A DNA stretch of 64,000 nucleotides, from assembly GCA_009692725.1 (NCBI GenBank), contig SHYP01000006.1, positions 7,208 to 71,207 on the forward strand, given 5' to 3'. The DNA is from Dehalococcoidia bacterium. Its GTDB lineage: Bacteria > Chloroflexota > Dehalococcoidia > UBA2979. Shown here one piece after another: positions 7,117 to 16,883 of the stretch. The first letter of the stretch is position 1. Each line of letters begins with the position of its first letter. The position numbers and the translations under genes are program-made. The notes beneath the pieces are model-generated. The model searched no databases. It was given only the letters and a program-made list of their open reading frames with translations, and had not been told where the DNA came from.

Positions 7117-8874
7117 CTACTTATCGAGCCAACCGTACTCCACCTGGCTGCCCCAGTTGTAGTACGAGCTGTTGCCGTTCGGCGAGCTCTGGCCGAAGCG
7201 GATGCCACGCATCCACGGCTGGTACACCTCGTACGTGAACCCGTACGACAGCGGCGGTCGGTACATCATCTCCAGGTCGCGGTCGAAAATCTTGATCTGC
7301 AGCTCGCGCCGCTTCTGCGGATTGAGCTCCACCTGCTGCGCCTCCGCCCACTCGTCGAGCTGCGGGTCGGAGATGCGCCAGCGGTTGCCCGCGGACTTCG
7401 AGTGGATCTGCCCGTAGAACCAGTTGTCCGCGTCGAACCCGGACGTGCCCCACCCGGACGTCGAGACGTCCGGCAGCTTCCCGCCGACCCAGTTCGAGTT
7501 GAACGTCGTGTACTCCGCCTTACCGCCCGTCATTGTGATGCCGACCTCGCGCAGCGCGGGGACGATCACTTCGTTCGCGCGGTCGTTGTTCTGCGTGTAT
7601 GCGTAGTAGATGTTTTCCATCTCGAGCTTCTCGGCGCCGGCCGCCTTCAGGAGCGCCTTTGCCTCCGTCGGGTCGTACTTCATCCACTTGCCGAGCTTGC
7701 CCGACTCGATCGTCGGCTCCGCGTCCATCACGTACGTCCACGGGATCACCGACAACGACTTGCCGAGGCCCTCGTACAACAGGTCGACCTGCTGCTTGCG
7801 GTTCAGCGCCAGCGACACCGCGCGGCGCACGCGCTCGTCCTTGTACTTGGGCGAGGTCAGGTTGAAGGCGAACGTGAACGTCATGTACGTGAGCGGCAAC
7901 AGGTGCACCTGCATGCCCGGGTTGCTTTTCAGCAGCTGGTTGACCTCGGACAGCGTGCCCACCGCCGAGTACGCGTACTCCACCTGGCCCGCGCGCAGCT
8001 GCGCGAGCCGCGCCGACGCGTCCGGCATGATGCGGAACTCGAACCCGTCGATGAGCACCTTCGCGTTGAAGTACTCCGGATTCTTCGTGAACGTCACCTT
8101 GTCGGAGGCGAGCGCCTCCTTGAGGATCATCGGCCCGGTGCCGATCACCTTCTCCTTGATGCTGCCGTCGTCGACGAGCTCCTTCGGGAAGATCGTCTGC
8201 TTGTCGCTGCCCAGCGGGTTGAGGAAGTCCGCCGCCGCGCGCTTCATCTTGATCTTGAGCGTGTACTTGTCCACGGCCTCGAAGCCGTCGACGTTGACGT
8301 AGTACGCCTTGTGCACGCCCTCCTTGGAGTAGCGCTCCAGCGCGAACTTCGCGTCCTCCGCCACGAACTCGCGGCCGTTGAGCGGCGGCAGGTTCTGCCA
8401 CTTGATGCCCGGCCGGATCTTGAACGTGTACGCGAGCCCGTCCGGCGCTTGCTCCCACGACGCCGCGAGCTCCGGCTGCAGCTCCGTCTTGAACGGGTCC
8501 GCCGCCGGGCCGCGCTTGATGCCGATCAGCCGGTTGTAGACCATGTTCGGCACCGTCACGGTGCCGCCCGCCGCCGAGGTCGTCGGGTCCATCGGCCCCA
8601 CGTCCCACGTCGCGGCCACGCGCATCGTCCCGCCGGCCTTCGGCTGCTTCGCCGGCTCCGGGAAGTTGTACGGGAACGGCAACGCCGGGTCGCGCACGAG
8701 CTTGCCGGGGCCGGTCGCTTCCTCCGTGCTGCTCGACACCGCGCCGCCGCCTGCGCCGCCCGCTCCCTCGTCGTCCCCGCCGCAGCCGACGAGCGCGGCT
8801 GCCGCCAGACCCGCGCCGGCCAGCGCCGAGGTCCGCAAGAACATCCGCCGCCCGAGGAACGCCAGACGCTCCAC
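7117..8874 (-). CDS. Family 5 ABC substrate-binding lipoprotein (copy 1)
   Basis: A periplasmic-type solute-binding protein of the oligopeptide (SBP_bac_5) family. It begins with a Tat-like GRRMFLRTS signal and a lipobox ending LVGC, so it should be a membrane-anchored lipoprotein. Family landmarks are AATWDVGPMDP, PNMVYNRLIG, WQNLPPLNGREF, the VIGTGPMILKEA segment and ERVRRAVSLALNRKQQ. The frame is open to a GTG at 8958, but that codon lacks a ribosome site; the GTG at 8874 puts the twin arginines near the N-terminus. No permease or ATPase gene adjoins it. It resembles the protein at 36128-37927. The ligand is unknown; peptides or other organics are possible. Confidence 0.85.
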   Translation of the reverse strand: MERLAFLGRRMFLRTSALAGAGLAAAALVGCGGDDEGAGGAGGGAVSSSTEEATGPGKLVRDPALPFPYNFPEPAKQPKAGGTMRVAATWDVGPMDPTTSAAGGTVTVPNMVYNRLIGIKRGPAADPFKTELQPELAASWEQAPDGLAYTFKIRPGIKWQNLPPLNGREFVAEDAKFALERYSKEGVHKAYYVNVDGFEAVDKYTLKIKMKRAAADFLNPLGSDKQTIFPKELVDDGSIKEKVIGTGPMILKEALASDKVTFTKNPEYFNAKVLIDGFEFRIMPDASARLAQLRAGQVEYAYSAVGTLSEVNQLLKSNPGMQVHLLPLTYMTFTFAFNLTSPKYKDERVRRAVSLALNRKQQVDLLYEGLGKSLSVIPWTYVMDAEPTIESGKLGKWMKYDPTEAKALLKAAGAEKLEMENIYYAYTQNNDRANEVIVPALREVGITMTGGKAEYTTFNSNWVGGKLPDVSTSGWGTSGFDADNWFYGQIHSKSAGNRWRISDPQLDEWAEAQQVELNPQKRRELQIKIFDRDLEMMYRPPLSYGFTYEVYQPWMRGIRFGQSSPNGNSSYYNWGSQVEYGWLDK

Positions 8875-9024
8875 CGCTGTCCCGCTCGAAAGCTCAGTCA
8901 ACTCTGTTCCCGCCGGTAGCCAGCGTAATGAATGACTTGTGATAGTAACCGCAATCACGCGTAGCGAGCATCCGGCACCCCGTCCCCTCGACGACGCTAC
9001 ATAACGTGTGGGCGTCGCGCGGAG

Positions 9025-9531
9025 CTAGCGCGCCCGCCCCGCGTCGACAGGCTCTAGGCGGCCGCTACGCACGTCGTAGGTGAAGCCGACGATCTCGTAC
9101 GCCTCCGGGAAGTACGGGCACCGCCGCAGCGCCTGCACGTCGTCCCGCACCGATTGCACGAGGTCCCCAAACGGCAGGTAGCTGAACGGCGGCCGCGCGC
9201 CGGAGACCGCCAGCACCTGGTCCCGCAGCTCCTCGTCCGACCGGCCGAGCAGCCCGCAGTCGCTGTGGTGGATAACCACGCATGCGCGCGTCCCCAGCAG
9301 CGCCGCCGACAGCGTGAGCGAACGGATCGCGTCCTCCGTCGCCCGCCCGCCCGCGTTGCGGATCACGTGCGCATCACCGAGCACGAGCCCTAGCACGCCC
9401 TGCGCCGTGAAGCGCGAGTCCATGCACGTGAGGATCGCCAGCTGCCTGCGCGGCTGCACCCGCAGCTCCGACGCGTCGAACGCCGCCGCATAGCCCTCGT
9501 TGGCACGCAGCAGCTCAGCAACCAGCGACAT
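9025..9531 (-). CDS. Beta-class carbonic anhydrase
   Basis: This 168-residue protein has the beta-class zinc site: Cys36-x-Asp38-x-Arg40 in CMDSR and His89-x-x-Cys92 in HHSDCG. The Asp-Arg dyad for catalysis is intact. It interconverts carbon dioxide and bicarbonate in the cytoplasm. Length is that of the small clade of bacterial beta enzymes. The ATG at 9531 follows a GAGGA-type ribosome site. The gene stands alone between a binding lipoprotein gene and a tRNA gene. Confidence 0.9.
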   Translation of the reverse strand: MSLVAELLRANEGYAAAFDASELRVQPRRQLAILTCMDSRFTAQGVLGLVLGDAHVIRNAGGRATEDAIRSLTLSAALLGTRACVVIHHSDCGLLGRSDEELRDQVLAVSGARPPFSYLPFGDLVQSVRDDVQALRRCPYFPEAYEIVGFTYDVRSGRLEPVDAGRAR

Positions 9532-9612
9532 AGTCCTCCTCAGCTAACGCGTTGCCGCAACGCCACGAACGCCGCCGCCCGCCGCGCCGGTCGCGTCCGT
9601 GTGCCATCGGGC

Positions 9613-9696
<84 letters not shown>

Positions 9697-9746
9697 GCGT
9701 CCACCGCAGCCGCAGTGTAGCGGCGTCGACGCCGCGCGCCGATGCC

Positions 9747-10148
9747 TCAGGCGACCGGCTGCGCGCATGCGTGGCAGCGGCGCGCGGTGAGCGGGATATC
9801 GGTCAGGCACTCCCCGCACTGCTTCGTCGAGGGATCGGCAGGCGGTTCCCGGCGCGAGCGCGCGATCAGCATGTTCATCGGCTTCACCACGAACACGAAC
9901 ACCACCGCCGCGATGATCACGAACGAAAGCACCGCGTTCAGGAAATGCCCGTAGCGGAACGTGCTGTCGTTGATCGTAAAGTCGAGCGCCGAGAAATCCG
10001 GTTGCCCGCCGAACGCCGCAATCAGCGGCGTGATGAAGTCCTCCACCAGCGCCGTGACCACCGCGCCGAACGCCACCCCGATCACCACCCCCACGGCCAA
10101 GTCGACGACGTTGCCGCGGAGCAGAAACTGCCGGAACTCGCTCACCAT
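9747..10148 (-). CDS. mscL: Large-conductance mechanosensitive channel
   Basis: A 133-residue MscL with the N-terminal FRQFLLRGNVVDLAVG amphipathic start, a first membrane helix with small residues for pore packing (VVIGVAFGAVVTALV), the LIAAFGG loop, and a second helix around residues 70-90. Channels of this family open on membrane tension and release solutes after osmotic downshock. The C-terminus holds two CxxC pairs (CGEC and CHAC), a small zinc-ribbon-like tail found in some MscL proteins. The ATG at 10148 starts the conserved domain; the longer open frame is not needed. Confidence 0.92.
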   Translation of the reverse strand: MVSEFRQFLLRGNVVDLAVGVVIGVAFGAVVTALVEDFITPLIAAFGGQPDFSALDFTINDSTFRYGHFLNAVLSFVIIAAVVFVFVVKPMNMLIARSRREPPADPSTKQCGECLTDIPLTARRCHACAQPVA

Positions 10149-10275
10149 CACGACGCCCCTCTCGCGCAACGCCGACTCTACGGATCGCCGCGCGCGCTGT
10201 CGACGTGGGGGCGTGGACCAATCGCAACCCGCCGCGCACCGCCCGCGTGAGGGGCGGCGCGCGGCACTGCGTCCA

Positions 10276-12379
10276 TTACGGCAGCGGCAGCGCGCCCGTG
10301 CTGTAGTGCAGCTGCGACTTCTGGTTGAAGAACCCACCGTCATCGTCGGCGTTCAGCGAGATACCGTCGTTGCCGTTGATCGGCGCCGGATTCGTCACGC
10401 CGTCGCCGTTCGCGTCGCACGCGCACGTGGTGCCGCCCGCGCCCCGCCCGAACATGAGCGCGATCACGCCCGCGTTCGCGTAGTCGCGCAGGTGCGTCCG
10501 GCTCGGGTCGTCGAGGAACCACTCGACATGGTTGTCCTGGTAGTGGTTGTTCGTGTTGTTCGCGGCGCGCATCTTCGTGTTGCCGAACGGCAGCTGCCAT
10601 AGCACCACACGCGTCCGCGCCACGCTCACGAACTCCCGTACGTAGCTCACGTTGCTCGCGTACCGGTTCGCGTCCCACCACGCCCGGCCGCCATCGCCGT
10701 ACACGTACTGGTAGAAGCCCGCGTCGCGATCGATGTGGTTGAGGAACGCCACGTCGAAGGTCGTCCCGAGCGAGTTGTAGAAGTTCGCTGAGCGCAGCGC
10801 GCCGCTGCCCGCGCCGCTCGTGCCCTGCGACCCCCACACGCTCAGGTGGTACGCGAGCACCACGTTCGGTGCGTACTGGTCGCGCAGCTTCTTCATCCCC
10901 TGCGCCACCCCCGCGAGGTTGTTCGGCAGGCCCGCGAGCTCGCCGAGGTTCGTCGCCGCGACCTTCGCCGGCACCGTCGTGGCGTTGTCGCCCGTCGCGC
11001 GGTGGTGGACGTACGCCCACATGTCCGGCTCCACGTGCACCACCACCGGCTGCGAGAACGCGCCCGCGCGCTGCAGCAGCAGCTTGAAGTCATTGAAGTA
11101 CGCCGTCATCGTCGCGGTGTTCTGCAGGTTCGCGTTCACGCCGTCGATCTCGGACATCGTGTTGCCCGGCGCCGACTGGAAGATCATGTAGTACGTGAAT
11201 ACGGGCGTGATCCCGTTCGCCACGGACTCCTGGATGTAGTTCGTGGCGAAGCTGCCGCCCGCCCCCCACGTCGCCCAGCCGCTGCCGGTGTTCGCGCCGC
11301 CCGCGAGGTACTGGTAACGGAAGCCGAACGGCGCCTTCTGCTTGAGCGCCGACGCGCCTCCCGGCGAGTCGAACACCGCGAGCTGCAGCGTGCTGCTCGG
11401 CCAGCGGGCCGGCCGCGCGGGCAGCCCGCTCGTCGGCGTGGGCGTCGCCGTCGGCGCTGCGGTGGGCGTGGCCGTCGGTGACGCAGTCGGCGACGCAGTC
11501 GGCGAGGCCGTCGGCGACGCGGTCGGTGACGCCGTGGGCGATGCGGTCGGCGCCGGCGTCGGCATGGGCGTCGCCGTCGTGCCGGTCACGCTGAACGTGG
11601 CCGCCAGATCGTTCCAGTTGAGCAGACCGGCCCAGTTCGGGCCGTAGACGCCCACCTTCACCGTGTACGCGCCGGTCGCCGCATCGGCGGGCGCGGTCCA
11701 GCTCGTGTTGAACGTCCGCGGCGTGTTCGCCGACAGCTGGCGGTTGTCCCAGACGCGCTGGTGCACCCCGCATGCCGCCCGGCGCGTACACCTCGACGTC
11801 GACGAGCACGCTGCGCGCTGTCGCCGACGTGATGCGCGTCGCCAGACTGACCGTGCTCCCCCGCGCGATGGTGCTCGGCGAAGCGCTGGCTGTCGCCGTG
11901 ACCCCGCCCGGCGACGGCGTGGCCGTCGCCGCGGCGACCATCGAGACCGCAGCCGCGCCGTCGTTCCAGTGGTACAGCGCCGCCCAGCCCGTGCTGAAGA
12001 TGCCGACCTTCACCGAGTACGCACCGGTCGGCGCCGATGCGGGCGCGTTCCACGTCACGGTGAACGATCGCTGCTGTCCCGCCGTGAACGCCTGGCCGTC
12101 AAAGAACTGCTGGTGCACGCGCCCGCTCGGGCCGTAGACCTCGACGTCGACGAGCGCGCTGCCTGCGTTCGCCGACGTCACCACGGCGGTGATGACGCGC
12201 GTAGTGCCCGCCGCCGCGGAGCCCGGTGACACCGTCGCGTTGGTCGTGTAGCCGCCGCTGCTGAGCTGCGCCGCTTCGCTGTGGCTGCGCCCGCGCGGCA
12301 CGAGCGCGATCGCGGCCGCAAGGATCGCGATGACGGCGAGCACCTCGACGATCACCATCGAGCGTTGAACCAGGCGCAT
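10276..12379 (-). pseudogene. Secreted glycosidase-like protein, one frameshift
   Basis: Two overlapping frames (12379 to about 11770, and about 11766 to 10276) together make one protein of roughly 700 residues. The N-terminus has a membrane or signal helix (VEVLAVIAILAAAIALV), then two copies of a beta-sandwich repeat, each with VDVEVY, VHQ and TGAYxVKVG elements. A long Thr/Pro/Ala/Ser linker follows, then a catalytic-like domain with VEPDMWAYV, WQLPFGNTKM and DANGDGVTN segments. Removing one C from the CCCC run at 11766-11769 joins the frames as PGGMRVHQRVW, matching PSGRVHQQFF in the first repeat. The domain looks like a TIM-barrel glycoside hydrolase, but I cannot name a family. Frameshift may be real or a read error. 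Confidence 0.65.
11431..11570 (-). repeat. Pro/Thr/Ser/Ala linker repeat
   Basis: A run of 12-base units encodes repeated TASP and TATP/TAAP tetrapeptides joining the beta-sandwich repeats to the catalytic-like domain. Such linkers are flexible and usually extracellular. Unit sequence varies mainly at third codon positions, so selection seems to act on the peptide. Confidence 0.8.
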
Positions 12380-12686
12380 TGGTCAGCCTCCAGTCGCCAT
12401 CGCGACGGCCTCGTCGAACCCGCACCGGCGGCCCCGGCAGCGGTGGCGCGCGACCCGCGGGGATTCCCCTAAGACCGCTCGAGGCGCGAGGTGTGCGCGG
12501 GGAGTAGACGGCGGCGTCAGGGAAATCCTTACCGCCGCAGTCGCACGCTCCGCGCGCCGTGCAACACGCTTCGTCGGCCCGCGGCGGTGACCCACACATA
12601 ACGCCACCCCAGCCGTTCGAGGGCGTGCGATGCCGGCCGCGCACCGTCGAAGCGGCGCGGTGTAGCGCAGAACGTGACGCGGAGCG
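12380..12686. other. Gene-free gap
   Basis: These 307 bases separate the glycosidase-like gene from the YceI gene upstream on the same strand. They should hold the glycosidase promoter. I could not pick out a convincing promoter, hairpin or RNA. Confidence 0.4.
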
Positions 12687-13706
12687 TTACGGAGTCGAAG
12701 CGCGCGCGCTGATCAACACCTCGACGCGGATCTCCTCGGCCACTTCGACGAGTCCCGCGATGTTAGGCGCTGGCAGACGAAAGTCCGCCCACCGCAACGT
12801 CGTGCGTGCGAGCGCGTATAACGTGTCGCCGTCGATGCGCGCGTCGATGTCGAACGCGAGCGGGCCGTCCACGCCGCGCACGTTCAGCGTGCCCTGCACA
12901 CGCCGCCGCACGACGTCACCCGGTGTGTACGACGCAGGCAGCCCCCCGATGTCCGTGAACGTGAACGTCGCCAGCTGGTGCGGCGGGAACAGCCGCTCCC
13001 GCACGAACTCGTCCCGTGAGCGCTGATCGCTGCTCAACGTCAGCACGTCGACCGTCACCGTCGACGGCCGGCCGTCGAGGTGGATCGTTCCAGCGAGCGC
13101 TTGCGTGTGCAGCACGGCGTCGTTGGGCAGCGGCAACCGCGTCAGCTTCTCGTTCACGCTGAACGTCGCCGCGGATCCCGCGCCGACGGTGAACGTGACG
13201 CCGCGCACGTCCGCCGCCGTCCGGAAGCGCCCGCTGCTGCCGGCCGCGGCCGTGCTCGCCGCCGGCAGCTCCAGACGCCCGCTCTCGGCATCGCCCTGCC
13301 CCGCGAGTGCCACCCCGGCCAGCACCGCGGGCAGCAGCACCGCGCCCGCGAGCAGCGGACGGGGCCGCATGCGGGCCAGCAGCGGCGTGAACACGGCGAT
13401 CGAGCCCAGCACCACGGCGGCGACCGGCACGACCCACGCCACCGTGCGCTCGAACTGTGACTCGCCCGCCACCGCGCCCAGCGCCACGATCGCGAACGCC
13501 GCGCCCAGCAGCGCGACGAAGCGCTGCACGCGGCCTCGCCCCGCCCCGAGCCGTGACCACGCGGCACCCGCGAGCGCGCCGGCCACCAGCGCCCCGGCCG
13601 TAATCGTCGCCGTGTTGAACATCACGTCGTCGGGCGAGTGCAGCGGCAGCGACAGCCCCGACGCGACGAGCGCGCCGATCCCCGCGGCGATCAACGCGGC
13701 AACCAT
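12687..13706 (-). CDS. YceI-domain membrane protein
   Basis: The first half of this 339-residue protein has four or five hydrophobic helices (about residues 3-20, 34-50, 62-80, 88-110 and 118-135). The second half, from about residue 155, is a YceI-type lipocalin-like beta barrel: VRGVTFTVGAGSAATFSV, ATFTFTDIGG, RVQGTLNVRGV and the closing VEVAEEIRVEVLISA. YceI domains bind isoprenoid-like lipids in characterised members. The fusion of a membrane part with an exposed YceI domain suggests handling of a lipid at the outer face of the membrane. The ligand is not known. Confidence 0.8.
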   Translation of the reverse strand: MVAALIAAGIGALVASGLSLPLHSPDDVMFNTATITAGALVAGALAGAAWSRLGAGRGRVQRFVALLGAAFAIVALGAVAGESQFERTVAWVVPVAAVVLGSIAVFTPLLARMRPRPLLAGAVLLPAVLAGVALAGQGDAESGRLELPAASTAAAGSSGRFRTAADVRGVTFTVGAGSAATFSVNEKLTRLPLPNDAVLHTQALAGTIHLDGRPSTVTVDVLTLSSDQRSRDEFVRERLFPPHQLATFTFTDIGGLPASYTPGDVVRRRVQGTLNVRGVDGPLAFDIDARIDGDTLYALARTTLRWADFRLPAPNIAGLVEVAEEIRVEVLISARASTP

Positions 13707-13943
13707 GGGCCCTCGCTCTCGTGCGTTCGCTTGCTGCCGTCCAGAATGGGTACGAACGCTGGCTCGCTACGGTTGTGGGCCGGCGACGCGCACGCTGTGC
13801 CGGTCGAGCCTCGCAGGCGGTGAGCGCTCGGCAGCCGATGACCACGCGCGAGGCGCTACGTCGTCTCAGCGCTCGGAGAACCAGGGAGCGCGAGGGCGCA
13901 GCCCCTCGCACAACACACGGGCGGGTGGGCGGGTTCCTCAAGC

Positions 13944-14696
13944 TCAGATGAGCGCGCGCGCGTCTTGCACGAGGTCGGCCGCCCCGAGTGCGACGATCGC
14001 CAGCCACCCACCGCGCGCCGTCCACATCGGCACGGGGTGACGTAACCGCGCGGTGAGCCGTGGCGACTGCTGGCCGAGGCGGTTCGCGGTGACGATCAGC
14101 AGCAGCAGCAGCGGCAACGGCGGCGCGACCCAGAGCAGCAGCGGCAGCAGCGCGAGCACCGCGGGCGCGCGGTGGAACCAGCCACCGGGCCGGTCTGCCC
14201 ATTCGATCGCCAGCGGCGCGACCAGCCCGAAGACGGCCGGGATCGCCACGAACAGCGCGATCGCGAACCACGCCGGGCCGAGCCGCGTGAAGTCGACGCC
14301 GTCCCGGTGTACGAGCCCCGCGCCCACCACCACGCCCGCCGCGCCGCCGCAGCCGAGCACGCGCAGCCAGCGCGGCCCGATCAGGAAGCGCCGCACCGCG
14401 AGGTACATCAGCGCCCCGACCAGCCCGAAGAAGGCCCCTGCGAGGCACAGGCTCGCCGTCGCGCCGGCATTGAACTCGCCGATTGTGAACCCGTCGTCCG
14501 AGACCAGGCCGCGTACGTCCGGCCCCGAGCTGAGGAACAACGCGCGCATCGCGAGCCGCCCGCCCACGCCGCCGATGAGCGCCCCCAGCACCACGCCGGC
14601 GACCGTGGCCAGCGCCAGCGTGCGCAGCAGCGACTCCAGCAAGCGCGCCTCGGCCGCCAGCCGGCCACGCGCCCCGTCCGATGGCGAGCGCGTCAC
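13944..14696 (-). CDS. Multi-pass membrane protein, unknown function
   Basis: A 250-residue protein with about six predicted membrane helices, among them ALATVAGVVLGALIGGVGG, ASLCLAGAFFGLVGALMYLA and WFAIALFVAIPAVFGLV. I recognise no family. The GTG at 14696 overlaps the stop of the preceding gene in a GTGA junction, indicating translational coupling, and the frame before it belongs to that neighbour. It is the last gene of a small minus-strand unit with the PPOX protein and a hypothetical protein. Confidence 0.6.
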   Translation of the reverse strand: MTRSPSDGARGRLAAEARLLESLLRTLALATVAGVVLGALIGGVGGRLAMRALFLSSGPDVRGLVSDDGFTIGEFNAGATASLCLAGAFFGLVGALMYLAVRRFLIGPRWLRVLGCGGAAGVVVGAGLVHRDGVDFTRLGPAWFAIALFVAIPAVFGLVAPLAIEWADRPGGWFHRAPAVLALLPLLLWVAPPLPLLLLLIVTANRLGQQSPRLTARLRHPVPMWTARGGWLAIVALGAADLVQDARALI

Positions 14697-15100
14697 GCCC
14701 AGGCGCTCGCCGCGCGGCGGTTCGCGTCCCACCCGACGCCCCGCTGGCCCGCGCCGTGGCGAAGCGCCGCGAGTGCGCGCCGCTCGTTGGGGAACAGCCG
14801 CCCGACGCTGCCGCCGCTGAGCTCGAAGTAGGTGACGGTCACCGCGTTGGCCGGCCCGGTCCTCTCCGCGACATCTACCCCGTCCGCAAGCCCGTCGAGC
14901 GCGTACGGCAGCATGCGCCCGCCCTCGTCCGCTGTCGGCACCTCGTCGTCGGGCTCCACCGTCACCCGCTGCGCGCCCGCCGCGCCCTTCTGTACAGACG
15001 TCTGTACAGAAGGGCGCGGCCGCGCGAGGTGGCCGCTCGCGACCCCCGCCCGGAACTCCGTCGCGACGTGCGGCCCGGCGATGCGCACGACCTGCCGCAC
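14693..15100 (-). CDS. Hypothetical protein containing a DNA palindrome
   Basis: This 135-residue reading frame starts at a GTG (15100) just past the PPOX stop and ends in a GTGA overlap with the membrane-protein gene, which argues that it is translated. The C-terminal half, with VTVTYFELSGGSVGRLFPNE, looks like a folded domain; the first half is Arg/Gln/Ala rich and includes SVQTSVQK, encoded by a 42-bp palindrome. No family was recognised. Confidence 0.45.
   Translation of the reverse strand: MRQVVRIAGPHVATEFRAGVASGHLARPRPSVQTSVQKGAAGAQRVTVEPDDEVPTADEGGRMLPYALDGLADGVDVAERTGPANAVTVTYFELSGGSVGRLFPNERRALAALRHGAGQRGVGWDANRRAASAWA
14979..15020. repeat. 42-bp perfect palindrome
   Basis: Bases 14979-14999 are exactly the reverse complement of 15000-15020, with no loop. 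The core is TGTACAGACGTCTGTACA, flanked by GC-rich arms. It lies inside a reading frame. It could be a protein-binding operator, a cruciform-forming site, or an inverted duplication. Confidence 0.85.
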
Positions 15101-15105
15101 GAGGT

Positions 15106-15641
15106 TCAGCCCCGCACCTTGTCCTCGGGCACGTCTGCCAGCAGCAGAGTCGCGGGCAGCACGGTCGCAGGCAGCACGCCCGCCGCCACGCGCGCGGCGA
15201 CCGCGCTCGTTGGCCGCGCACCCGCCGACCCTGGGCTGAGCGCCCCCCAGCGCCGCGCCAGCAAAGGCTCGATGCGAATCACCACCCGCTCCTCGGCGCC
15301 CAGTGCGCGATACTGCGGGTAGCGCGCCCGCAGCGCCCGCTCGTGCTCCTCGCCCCGCTCGATCGGGCTCGCGCGTCCGCGCAGCTGCACCCAGCCCAGG
15401 CGCCCCAGTCCTCCTCGTAATGGTCGAACAGCACCGCCACGGCCGCCCGCTCCGCGATGTTCTGCACCCGCCGCAGCCGCACCGCGCGCTTCGGCTTGTC
15501 GTCGACCGTCGAGTACACGACCCCGTCGAGCAGCGCGAAGTAGATCGGCACGAGCTGCGCCGTACCGTCCGCCCCCGCCGTCGCCAGGTGCGCGCCGCGC
15601 TGCCGCTCGATGAACACCCGCACATCGGCTGCAAGCTCCAT
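15106..15641 (-). pseudogene. PPOX-class F420-dependent protein, one frameshift
   Basis: The N-terminal part (15641 to about 15405) reads MELAADVRVFIERQRGAHLA, then VYSTVDDKPKRA and a split-barrel strand AVAVLFDHYEEDW. The expected next segment, RLGWVQLRGRAS, lies in another frame and continues through EEHERALRARYPQYRALG to the stop at 15106. These are the landmarks of the pyridoxamine-oxidase-like, F420-binding family. One missing base in the CCCC run at 15403-15406 (plus-strand view) explains the shift. Repaired length is about 178 residues, normal for the family. The C-terminus after ARRWGAL is less conserved. Confidence 0.75.
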
Positions 15642-15804
15642 GGGGGGATTGTAGGCGTCGCCCGCGCGTACGCACCCGCGCTGCTCGCGCACCGTTACAT
15701 GCATGCGCCTCCGATCGTGCGCACAATGGTCCCGGGCCGCTGCACGGCCTCGCCGAGCCCTTCGAGGCTCCCGGCATCCATCGCTCGAACTTGTGGAGGC
15801 GCCT

Positions 15805-16875
15805 GTGCGCTGGTCAGGCCGAGCCAACGCCCCTCGCCTGGCGTTCGCGCTGCTCGCCGTCGCGCTCGTCGCGTGCGGCGGGCCGACCGCCACCCCCTCG
15901 ACCGCGAGCGACTCGATGGCGGCCGCGACCGCCGCCGTCACAACCTCCCCCACTACGCTTGCGACCGCCGCGGCCACCGTCGCCGAGCCGACCGCCACCG
16001 CCCCCGCGCCACCCACCGCGGAGTCGACCGCCACCGCGGCCGCCGGCGCCCCGCCCGCCGTCGCCCCCACGAACGTCGGCGCCACGCCGCGCGACGCGCG
16101 CACGACGCAGCTCGCGCCGCTGCCGCTCGCCACTGGCGCGCGCACCGTGGTGATCGACCCTGGCCACGGCGCCGACGAGATCGGCGCAGCTGCCTTCGGC
16201 GTCGTCGAGAAACAATCGAACCTCGAGCTCGCGTTCCGCGTCGAGCGCCTGCTCGCCGCCCAGGGCGTACGCGTGCTGCTCACCCGTCGCGACGACGTGC
16301 GCGCGTTCAGCGGTCCCGCGATCGCCGGCTTCAGCGCGCAGCGCCGCGACCTGCAGGCGCGCGTCGACCTCGCGAACGAGAAGCGCGCCGACGTGTTCGT
16401 GTCGCTCCACTCGAACGGCTCGACCAGCGGCGCCGAGCGCGGTGCCGAGGTGTACTACAACGCCGCGCGCCTGCACTCCGACCTCAACCGCACGCTCGCG
16501 CAACTGCTCCTCGACGGCGTGATCGCAGAAGTACGCGCGGCCGGGTTCGAGGCGGGGAACCGCGGAGCAAAGGACGACAGTTGCCTGCGCGCATTCCAGG
16601 GTCGCTGCTTCCCGCTGTTCCTGCTCGGCCCGGAGCGAGTGACCACGCGCGACGAAGTGCTGCGCCGCGCCGGCGACCCGGAAGCGCTCGGCTTCACGGC
16701 GGGGCAGGACGCGATCCGCAGCCGCGCGACGCAGATGCCGGCCGCGCTCGTGGAGCTCTTCTTCGTCTCCAACGCGCAGGACGCCGCGCTGCTGCGTTCC
16801 GACGATGCGCGCGAGGCGATGGCGCGTGGCGTCGCGCGTGGCGTGCTCGACTTCCTCGCGGCCTACCCTCGCTAG
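15805..16875 (+). CDS. N-acetylmuramoyl-L-alanine amidase lipoprotein
   Basis: A 356-residue exported enzyme. The N-terminus is a lipoprotein signal with a lipobox ending ALVAC, followed by a Thr/Ala/Pro-rich linker of about 80 residues. The Amidase_3 domain starts at TVVIDPGHGADE, whose His binds zinc. Further landmarks are the Glu in VVEKQSNLELA, the His in FVSLHSNGS and the catalytic Glu in ALVELFFVSN. It cleaves the amide between muramic acid and L-alanine in peptidoglycan. The GTG at 15805 sits 5 bases after a perfect GGAGG (15795-15799). An insert with Cys pairs near SCLRAFQGRCF lies within the domain. It heads a run of envelope genes. Confidence 0.88.
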   Translation: MRWSGRANAPRLAFALLAVALVACGGPTATPSTASDSMAAATAAVTTSPTTLATAAATVAEPTATAPAPPTAESTATAAAGAPPAVAPTNVGATPRDARTTQLAPLPLATGARTVVIDPGHGADEIGAAAFGVVEKQSNLELAFRVERLLAAQGVRVLLTRRDDVRAFSGPAIAGFSAQRRDLQARVDLANEKRADVFVSLHSNGSTSGAERGAEVYYNAARLHSDLNRTLAQLLLDGVIAEVRAAGFEAGNRGAKDDSCLRAFQGRCFPLFLLGPERVTTRDEVLRRAGDPEALGFTAGQDAIRSRATQMPAALVELFFVSNAQDAALLRSDDAREAMARGVARGVLDFLAAYPR

Positions 16876-16883
16876 CGTCGCCG

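Noticed and set aside
9262..9280. DnaA-box-like GTGGATAA
   Set aside because: A single imperfect match within the carbonic anhydrase gene, with no cluster around it.
11431..11570. Possible CRISPR-like or minisatellite array
   Set aside because: Units are 12 bases without spacers and encode a Thr/Pro/Ala/Ser linker in frame.
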